The notes beneath the pieces were generated by a model. It did no database searches, had not been told where the DNA came from, and worked only from the letters and a program-made list of their open reading frames with translations. From contig WPIO01000001.1 of assembly GCA_009760855.2 (NCBI GenBank), positions 13,769,001-13,833,000 on the forward strand: a DNA stretch of 64,000 nucleotides. Reading direction: 5' to 3'. This DNA comes from Cristatella mucedo (Eukaryota > Bryozoa > Phylactolaemata > Cristatellidae). A program made the translations under genes and the position numbers. Positions 60,901 to 64,000 of the stretch are shown piece by piece (position 1 is the stretch's first letter; the number at the start of each line of letters is the position of its first letter).

Positions 60901-60917
60901 ACAGCCGGCTGAGCCAT
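26618..60917 (-). CDS. MIOS: MIOS (meiosis regulator for oocyte development homologue), GATOR2 complex subunit
   Basis: Twenty-three exons on the - strand give about 800 codons of a protein that is 875 residues in human. They cover the N-terminal propeller, the solenoid and the C-terminal zinc-binding domain; the three entries that follow list them. Every placed junction has an AG acceptor and a GT donor, and all join in phase except on either side of one gap. Diagnostic segments include [86 protein letters not shown] and [10 protein letters not shown]. In animals MIOS works with WDR24, WDR59, SEH1L and SEC13 in GATOR2, which opposes GATOR1 and supports amino-acid-dependent mTORC1 activation at the lysosome. 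The start is set at the ATG at 60917, matching the human N-terminus, but the frame stays open upstream. Introns hold many SINE and LINE insertions. Confidence 0.93.
27478..27553 (+). mobile_element. LINE 3'-tail fragment in a MIOS intron
   Basis: TGTAAAGTGCCTAGAAAGAG, then CTCTGAGGGTGCTATAC and (ATT)n. Confidence 0.75.
30018..30213 (+). mobile_element. SINE1 copy with internal duplication
   Basis: A well-kept head (GCTCACTAGGTAAGGCGG) and a variable-arm palindrome whose loop reads CC instead of GA. The cactgcaag(t/c)agtggtgatag unit occurs twice in tandem before the 3' end. Confidence 0.88.
30895..31075 (+). repeat. Interspersed repeat family R3, copy 2
   Basis: It is similar to 3500-3695 through the AACACCCAC and GTGGCTTTG(T/C)GG segments and the ATACATTA-like end. 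Confidence 0.5.
31255..31342. repeat. CA-rich microsatellite next to MIOS exon 20
   Basis: An interrupted (CA)n tract that ends within about 20 bases of the exon 20 donor at 31359, on the intron side. Confidence 0.75.
31569..31590. repeat. Poly-G/poly-C tract
   Basis: A run of more than 15 guanines, then TGGGGGG, in MIOS intron 19. Such runs often form G-quadruplexes and are assembly weak spots. Confidence 0.7.
32866..46327 (-). CDS. MIOS: MIOS exons 12-19: alpha-solenoid
   Basis: Exons in order: about 46234-46327 ([15 protein letters not shown]), 44779-44824 ([14 protein letters not shown]), 44503-44606 ([20 protein letters not shown]), 41266-41480 ([20 protein letters not shown]), 40163-40228, 39952-40024, 35900-36041 ([19 protein letters not shown]) and 32866-32907 ([14 protein letters not shown]). 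The exon 12 donor is weak (GTTTCT). The conserved linker before the CGW motif, about 60 residues in human, was not placed between 44825 and 46233. A stretch near 45220-45300 ([17 protein letters not shown]) is a weak candidate. The exon 13 acceptor at 44825 could instead lie about 20 bases upstream. From exon 13 to exon 19 every junction is in phase. Confidence 0.88.
33430..33955 (+). mobile_element. Degenerate LINE copy
   Basis: The + strand retains AACTACCTTTCACTGGATGAC, GGTGCAAAACTCTGCAGCTA and TCCTTTGGAGACCGTGCCTT. These correspond to the reverse-transcriptase C-terminus in broken frames. Confidence 0.7.
33972..34122 (+). mobile_element. SINE1 copy
   Basis: GAGGTAAGGTGCTCGC, GTCGTGGGTTCGAATC, GGGCGATCCTTTATAGCC and the GAGGCTGTTAAATCAGC end. 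Confidence 0.8.
34197..34352 (-). mobile_element. SINE2 copy
   Basis: On the - strand: a GCTGGGTTGGTCCAGCGG head, GGGCTCGAGCC B box, and the GCGCCTGAATAGAGATTAAG tail ending in ATTTATTTATTT. Confidence 0.85.
36056..36145. repeat. 45-bp tandem duplication at the MIOS exon 18 acceptor
   Basis: TTCAATTTCGCATTTCAGAA plus about 25 further bases occurs twice, differing at only a few positions. On the - strand it ends about 15 bases before the exon 18 acceptor at 36042. Confidence 0.85.
36874..36965. repeat. GA microsatellite grading into GGGA repeats
   Basis: (GA)n to about 36942, then GGAGGGAGGGAGG. The Arg-Glu open frame through it is spurious. Confidence 0.85.
37445..38225 (-). mobile_element. 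LINE copy with reverse-transcriptase core
   Basis: On the - strand a frame at 37870-38229 reads [15 protein letters not shown] and [10 protein letters not shown], the reverse-transcriptase B and C motifs including the catalytic YADD. The C-terminal segment follows in shifted frames. Stops and frameshifts mark it as inactive. Its upstream part appears to continue past a SINE2 insertion, at about 38361. Confidence 0.82.
38226..38360 (+). mobile_element. SINE2 copy inserted in a LINE
   Basis: TGGCTTGGCCCAGTGGTTAA, then a GCCGAGGTCATGGACTCCAG head, then the CGCCTGAATAGAGATTAG tail and AATGAATTAT. LINE sequence (TGCCGAAAGACCTAGC) resumes on the far side. Confidence 0.8.
38887..39842 (-). mobile_element. 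5'-truncated LINE with intact 3' ORF segment
   Basis: It ends in an (ATT)n run and hairpin at the low-coordinate end. A 201-codon open frame (39246-39851) encodes [39 protein letters not shown] and [20 protein letters not shown], ending near FRDCA. It is one of the two youngest-looking copies in the window. Confidence 0.9.
40488..40522. repeat. Short CA microsatellite
   Basis: An (AC)n run between TATATAGAC and GCACAACT. Confidence 0.8.
40610..40790 (-). repeat. Interspersed repeat family R3, copy 3
   Basis: On the - strand: GAAAGCCGCTTAGGGTTTGA, then AACACCCACGTAG and GTGGCTTTGTGGAGTTAG. It parallels 3500-3695. Confidence 0.5.
41588..41665 (+). mobile_element. LINE/SINE tail fragment
   Basis: AAGCGCCTAGAAAAAAAGAT, then TTCTCTTTTAGTGG and an ATC/ATT-rich run. 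Confidence 0.6.
41690..42060 (-). CDS. Possible membrane-protein exon, unidentified
   Basis: A long - strand frame reads [15 protein letters not shown], then a strongly hydrophobic stretch ([20 protein letters not shown]) and a further cysteine-containing tail. That could be the end of an ectodomain and a membrane helix. The frame runs on into a LINE tail, no convincing splice sites frame it, and it lies in the intron between MIOS exons 14 and 15 on the same strand. Probably chance, but noted. Confidence 0.15.
42510..42600 (+). mobile_element. Decayed LINE fragment
   Basis: GAGCTGCATTGGCTGCCTGC reads [13 protein letters not shown], the conserved [13 protein letters not shown] block of the LINE in worn form. 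Confidence 0.5.
43620..43764 (+). mobile_element. SINE2 copy, near-consensus
   Basis: TTGGTCTAGCGGTTAAGGTG (A box), GTCGTGGGCTCGAGCCCC (B box), GCGCCTGAATAGAGATTAAG and TTCTCTTGGGGCGCTATATA, ending AATGAATTAT. It is a good reference copy. Confidence 0.9.
46075..46113 (+). mobile_element. LINE tail remnant
   Basis: TTCTCTGAGGATGCTTTATC, then AAGTG and (ATT)n. Confidence 0.6.
46686..46818 (-). mobile_element. Degenerate SINE1 copy
   Basis: A CAACAGTCTCATTTGTAGAG end and a CGGTTTGAGTCC-type B box on the - strand. Confidence 0.65.
47305..48080 (-). mobile_element. Degenerate LINE copy
   Basis: A tail-like AATAATACCTTTTACATAGC is at the low end. The UTR and reverse-transcriptase C-terminal remnants follow (for example [17 protein letters not shown] on the - strand). 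Confidence 0.65.
48284..60917 (-). CDS. MIOS: MIOS exons 1-11: N-terminal WD40 beta-propeller
   Basis: Exons in transcript order: 60779-60917, 56640-56713, 56433-56512, 56250-56293, 55876-55934, 52784-52952, 52577-52675, 52335-52471, 49126-49255, 48533-48654 and 48284-48415. Exon 1 starts [20 protein letters not shown]. Blade signatures are [20 protein letters not shown] (exon 3), [19 protein letters not shown] (exon 6), [16 protein letters not shown] (exon 7) and [19 protein letters not shown] (exon 8). Exon 9 carries [20 protein letters not shown] and exon 10 carries [13 protein letters not shown]. The segment between the last two is shorter than in human: exon 9 joins exon 10 directly with GPASPHC. 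Exon 11 ends RALKNYGLE. All eleven join in phase. Confidence 0.92.
48985..49012. repeat. 5-bp microsatellite (CCAGT)n
   Basis: About five CCAGT units between MIOS exons 9 and 10. Confidence 0.8.
49292..50130 (+). mobile_element. 5'-truncated LINE antisense to MIOS, next to exon 9
   Basis: A + strand open frame encodes [59 protein letters not shown] and [17 protein letters not shown], ending near [13 protein letters not shown]. The 3' UTR, hairpin (AAAGCGCC...GGGCGCTTT) and (ATT)n follow. The copy starts about 37 bp from the MIOS exon 9 acceptor. The frame's first 50 codons are antisense to exon 9, not LINE. Confidence 0.92.
50334..50399. repeat. 13-bp minisatellite, about five units
   Basis: GGAGCAAGCACCG repeated about five times with small changes. 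Confidence 0.85.
50590..50770 (-). mobile_element. LINE 3'-ORF fragment
   Basis: On the - strand: [21 protein letters not shown], the end of the LINE ORF ([17 protein letters not shown]), with a GGTGACCGTGCCTTA stretch upstream. Confidence 0.7.
50955..51835 (+). mobile_element. Degenerate LINE copy
   Basis: It begins at CCAGTTATGGGCAAGCC (LVMGKP). It continues through [11 protein letters not shown]-like and [20 protein letters not shown] blocks in shifted frames. The hairpin tail GTAAAGTGCCTAGAGAGAGA and an ATT-rich run end it. Confidence 0.85.
54498..54600. repeat. 48-bp tandem duplication
   Basis: AGCTACCGGCTGAGATAAAT plus CAAA..TACTGACGAGAGGGCA occurs twice with few differences, directly beside a SINE2. 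Confidence 0.8.
54608..54768 (-). mobile_element. SINE2 copy
   Basis: On the - strand: GAGCTAGGTTGGTCCAGCGG head, GGGCTCGAGCC B box and GCGCCTTAATCGAGATTTAG tail. Confidence 0.85.
56067..56237 (-). mobile_element. SINE1 copy 12 bp from MIOS exon 4
   Basis: It has the family 3' end AGCTGATTTAACAGCC as read on the + strand. The palindrome is worn (ACGACCTCGGGACGGAGGCC). The tRNA-like head ends at about 56237, 12 bp into the intron from the exon 4 donor. Confidence 0.8.
57960..58310 (+). mobile_element. Degenerate LINE fragment
   Basis: GGTGTACAATTGTTCAGCCA, then [20 protein letters not shown] and [20 protein letters not shown]. This is the reverse-transcriptase C-terminus. It abuts a second copy. 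Confidence 0.75.
58311..59318 (+). mobile_element. 5'-truncated LINE, 230-codon ORF remnant
   Basis: It opens at [15 protein letters not shown]-like sequence and encodes [40 protein letters not shown] and [18 protein letters not shown]. After one frameshift the ORF end, hairpin and (ATT)n follow. Confidence 0.9.
59320..59725 (+). mobile_element. Two further LINE 3'-end fragments
   Basis: At 59320-59395 there is a lone tail (TTAGTTCTCTGAGGGTGCTA and AAT-rich run). At 59400-59725 there is a diverged ORF end (TTTAAAAAGAAGCTAAAG) with its own tail and ATT run. Confidence 0.65.
59985..60093 (+). mobile_element. SINE1 3'-half fragment
   Basis: ACAATCCTTTAGTGACCACT, then AACGAGGCTGTTGAATCAGC and a T-rich end. 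Confidence 0.55.
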
Positions 60918-60989
60918 AAGATCCGGTAAGTCTTCGAGACTGCCTGCAACACGATCGTAAGACTTGGCATGCTGACTAAAAAAAAAATA

Positions 60990-61120
60990 TAAATTCATTC
61001 GTATTGAGCCCTAAGAGAACAATCTCTAGCAAGCGCTTTGCACATGTTTTAGGCTCGAGCCCTCCATGATCCTGGTTGGTAAAGGCGAGCGCCTTACCCA
61101 GGGGCCAAACCAGGGCAGCT
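60990..61120 (-). mobile_element. SINE2 copy at the 5' edge of MIOS exon 1
   Basis: On the - strand: a CCTGGTTTGGCCCCTGGGTA head, GGGCTCGAGCC B box, AGCGCTTGCTAGAGATTG and CTCTTAGGGCTCAATACG. It ends in a T-rich run directly before AGTCAG and the upstream part of MIOS exon 1. Confidence 0.82.
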
Positions 61121-61157
61121 AGAGGGTCGAAACCAGAACAACTCAACACACACGCAC

Positions 61158-61856
61158 CGTCAAAATTTCACGGATCACTTGGACATGCCAGACTCTCAGC
61201 TGCAAAATAAGAAAGGCAAAGATCAAGCTTCATCGCCTCGGGCAGATTCTTCGAGGAGATTCTCCGGGGAGATTCAGACCCCCGACGACCAGCACTCACC
61301 CTGCGGGCATGCTCACGCTCAAGGCTGCTCCAACCACTGACCTTATCAAGGTCAGCGGCTCCGACACACCCCGCTAGCATATCTATGCGGCTAGCTATAA
61401 GAGTCAGGCTAGATGCCACCTTTATACGTTAGATAATAAAGTTAACTACTCATACCTTTTTCAGCCACTTGTTTCTTATTCTAAAGTTCTCATGCACATA
61501 TTTACTGCATTCACAATTAGTGTTAAATTAATCACTTACTGCATCCTCACACTTGGATCACGTGCTGGGTGGAGTAACTCCGGGCGAGTAGCCAGGCTGC
61601 TAATCATACCTGGTCTGCGTGCCATCGGTAGTTATGCGCCACCTGCTCTAAAGCGCCACTTGGCTCAAATCCTGAGAAAATCTATCGCAATAAACTTGCA
61701 TAAATTCGCTACTGACCCAAGGCGCCGCCGCTAGGCTTGCTTGGCTCATCGAAATACGAGATCTCTTCGCATGTGCCACTTCTGTCAGCAGTGTAGTCTT
61801 CTTTGCCGATCCGCCTCACCTGCTCAACAAGCACAGACTTCGCTACATGTGTGCCT
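61158..61856 (-). CDS. Four unidentified coding exons, phase-compatible with MIOS exon 1
   Basis: Exons in - strand order: 61717-61856 (GTHVAKSVLVEQVRRIGKED...SYFDEPSKPSGGAL), 61610-61671 (FEPSGALEQVAHNYRWHADQ), 61300-61419 (VASSLTLIASRIDMLAGCVG, SGWSSLEREHARR) and 61158-61199 (LRVWHVQVIREILT). Their phases agree at every junction. The last can splice at GTCAG to HAKSYDRVAGSLEDLPDL, which is in frame with the MIOS start. The sequence looks helical and charged, possibly coiled coil. I recognise no family. Some splice sites are weak (TATAAAG acceptor, GTGCGT and GTCAGT donors). They could be an N-terminal extension of MIOS, the end of an upstream gene read through into MIOS, or partly chance. 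Confidence 0.5.
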
Positions 61857-61913
61857 CTGATCTTATCCAGTGAAAGAGACAGTATTAGTGGGTGAAACTT
61901 GATCGCAGTGTTA

Positions 61914-61956
61914 TAATAATAATAATAATACACTTGACAAAGCGCCCTCACAGAAC

Positions 61957-62045
<89 letters not shown>

Positions 62046-63345
62046 GGGAGCTTTACAGTTGCTGCAAAGAAAACGCGATCGATCGGTAAGTGGTAGCATG
62101 CTTGATAAACAACATGAATAGCTTGGTATGGGTGACATGCACAGGGTCAGCTGCAAGTTTCGTTAGCGGCAGCGTGCACAGTATCAGCATGCATAAGCAC
62201 ACACAGGACGAATCACAGGGACTATCTAAATTTTGTCATAAATAGGTGCGTTTTAAAGTTCTTTTTAAATGTGGTCAAGTCAGGGGATGTTCTGACGCAA
62301 GTCGGGAGGGAGTTCCAGGCTTTGGGAGCATATGAGCTAAATGCATGGTCTCCAAAGGATTTGAGATTTGTACGAGGTATTGGTAAACTGTTGGACTCCG
62401 AAAAGCGATTGGTACGATGCTTGGCCTGGTGGAGGAGTAGATCTGAGAGATAGGCTGGAGCCAAAGAATGAAGGGACCTAAACGTGAGCGACAAAACCTT
62501 GAAGTCCACCTGTTGCTTGACTGGTAGCCAGTGCAGGTCGGCGAGAAGTGGTGTGATGTGGCAACTGTTAGGCTCACCTCAGACAAGCCTAGCTGCAGAA
62601 TTTTGCACCTGAAGTAAGCGCCTGATTGCACATGCCGGTAGGCCATCAAGCAACGAGTTACACAAGTCAAGACGGGATGTCACAAATACATGGACCAACT
62701 TAGATCTGGTATTCTTATCTAAACAAGCCGGAATTTTAGCAATGTTGTGTAGCTGAAAGTAGGCAGACTTGACTGTGGAGCTGATGTGGCCGTCTAACGA
62801 AAGGTCTCTGTAGAACATGACACCTAGATTTCGTGCAGATTCAACAGGAGGTATCCTGGTAGAGCCGATTTTGAGTGTTAGCCTTTCCATTTTCTAAATC
62901 GCACTTGATTTTCCCATAACTAGTAAGTTAGTTTTATAATCTTTTAGTTTTAGAAAATTTGCTGCCATCCATGTGCGGATGTCATCAATACATGCAGCAA
63001 GTGAGTTGAGAGAATTCGAGGTGCTCGAAGGCTGCGTGAAATCAAAGCAAAAATATAACTGAGTGTCGTCCGCATAGAAGTGAACGCCTATATTGTGCTT
63101 TGCAATCACGTCGGAAACCATGAAAAGAACCAGACCTAGCACGGAGCCCTGAGGTACCCCATATTTCAGAAATATCTCGGATGATCTTTGTCCATTCTCG
63201 TCAATACTCTGGAGTCTCCCACTAAGATTGGACCAGAACCATTGCAGAGCAGTGGCAGTGATGCCCAGGCGAGATGAGAGGCGCTCAAGAAGGACTTGGT
63301 GATCGATAGTATCAAAAGCTGCCGAGTTTTCAGTGATCAAAAGCT
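61914..63345 (-). mobile_element. Longest LINE copy with reverse-transcriptase motifs
   Basis: On the - strand two frames (62579-62890 and 62894-63340) encode AAFDTIDHQVLLERLSSRLG, KYGVPQGSVLGLVLF, GVHFYADDTQLYF and [39 protein letters not shown] and the C-terminal segment follow. The order of motifs ([34 protein letters not shown]) is that of CR1/L2-clade non-LTR elements. Frameshifts make it inactive. Its tail carries a CT microsatellite. Confidence 0.92.
61960..62043. repeat. CT microsatellite inside the LINE tail
   Basis: (TC)n of about 84 bp replaces the short AGAGAGAGAT of the LINE tail hairpin loop. The normal tail sequence flanks it on both sides (GCGCCCTCACAGAACTAAAT before, GGGAGCTTTACA after). 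Confidence 0.9.
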
Positions 63346-63555
63346 GCTGTGTTCAGCACAGCATTACGAAACTTGCGAGGCTGCAGCACAACAGGACGTA
63401 GCTGCAGCTCCTGAAATGCACTCGAACTGAACATCTTTCATAGACATACAAACTCTTAAATTTGCCATTGAGCTAGGAACTATACGATTTTATTACAGTT
63501 TTTATGATGCATAGGAGAGACAATAGACTTTCATATATAAAATAAATAAATAAAT

Positions 63556-63726
63556 CCTAGCTGATTTAGCAGCCTCTTTTTGCATAGCGACAGAAGAGCC
63601 TTTATGGCTATCACCACCGCTTGCAGCGGCGATAAAGGATCGCCCACCGCAGGAATCGAACCCACGACCTCTGGACCGAGGTCGTGAAAGCAACCGCCAT
63701 ACCTAGTGTGCCATCACGGCTCACCG
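63556..63726 (-). mobile_element. SINE1 copy between LINE segments
   Basis: On the - strand: a GAGCCGTGATGGCACACTAG head, a variable-arm palindrome with one mismatch, GGGTTCGATTCC B box and the GAGGCTGCTAAATCAGCTAG end. Confidence 0.88.
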
Positions 63727-63727
63727 T

Positions 63728-64000
63728 TCATCAGAAGCTGCCGAAAGATCTAGCAGAGATAACAGAGAGATTGCACGTAAATAAAAGAATCCCAAGGTTG
63801 TTACATAACCGTAGCATCGCTGACTCTGTTGAGTGATTTTCTCTAAAGATTTAGCTGAAACTAACTTATTAGGCTTCAAGTTTCGATTTAAGAGTTTACC
63901 CGATCTGCCAACTATTCGTTTAAATGTCTTTGATATCAACGGCAGTAGAAAAACTGGGCTGATCTTTCTTAAGCTCTCTTGGTCAAGTGTCGATATCTTA
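63728..64000 (-). mobile_element. Upstream LINE reverse-transcriptase segment, runs off the window
   Basis: On the - strand it reads PVFLLPLISKTFKRIVGRS and SLLSLLDLSAAS. This fits the reverse-transcriptase segment just N-terminal of AAFDTIDH in the copy at 61914-63345 (RPISxLxxISKVxE-like). It is much diverged. It may be the same insertion, split by SINE1, or a separate older copy. Confidence 0.6.

Noticed and set aside
61892-62156. Ser-Leu and Arg-Glu repeat frames
   Set aside because: They come from the CT microsatellite in the LINE tail.
1-64000. CRISPR arrays, operons and bacterial-type systems
   Set aside because: The window is spliced animal DNA; the only regular repeats are microsatellites, a minisatellite and mobile elements.

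Overview
The window is intron-rich metazoan nuclear DNA. Coding sequence lies in short GT-AG exons (about 40-230 nt) separated by long introns. Between them are CR1/L2-type non-LTR retrotransposons (LINEs), two tRNA-derived SINE families, a small DNA-transposon derivative (MITE) and many microsatellites. Proteins are recognisable but diverged from vertebrate orthologues. An early-branching or other invertebrate animal, for example a sponge, fits; the sequence alone does not settle this.

Layout. (1) 1495-5457, + strand: the last three exons of an OXNAD1-like NAD-binding oxidoreductase. (2) 6.2-7.5 kb: a CA microsatellite and a 5'-truncated LINE. (3) 9943-11220, - strand: a single-exon mitochondrial ribosomal protein mL37 (MRPL37) whose poly(A) signal overlaps its stop codon. 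(4) 11.4-19.2 kb: repeats, including a large LINE-tail palindrome, plus two weak orphan exons. (5) 19280-26497, + strand: a four-exon RPA3 (RPA14) gene. Its first intron holds a 273-bp hAT-like MITE nested in a SINE. (6) 26618-60917, - strand: MIOS, the GATOR2 subunit. I placed 23 exons covering the N-terminal beta-propeller, the alpha-solenoid and the C-terminal zinc-binding domain; one linker stretch is missing. (7) 61158-61856, - strand: four phase-compatible exons of unidentified helical protein that run in frame into MIOS exon 1. (8) 61.9-64 kb: the longest LINE copy, broken by a SINE and carrying a CT microsatellite grown from its own tail.

The main results are these. RPA3 and MIOS lie tail to tail with 120 bp between their stop codons. 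From memory they are also convergent neighbours at human 7p21.3, so this looks like very old microsynteny. MIOS may carry a novel N-terminal extension. The LINE and SINE2 families share a hairpin-bearing 3' tail, which suggests a SINE/LINE mobilisation partnership.

Most long open frames in the window come from repeats or are antisense to exons. All exon boundaries here were inferred by eye from splice sites, phase and remembered family conservation. No alignment or transcript data were available.
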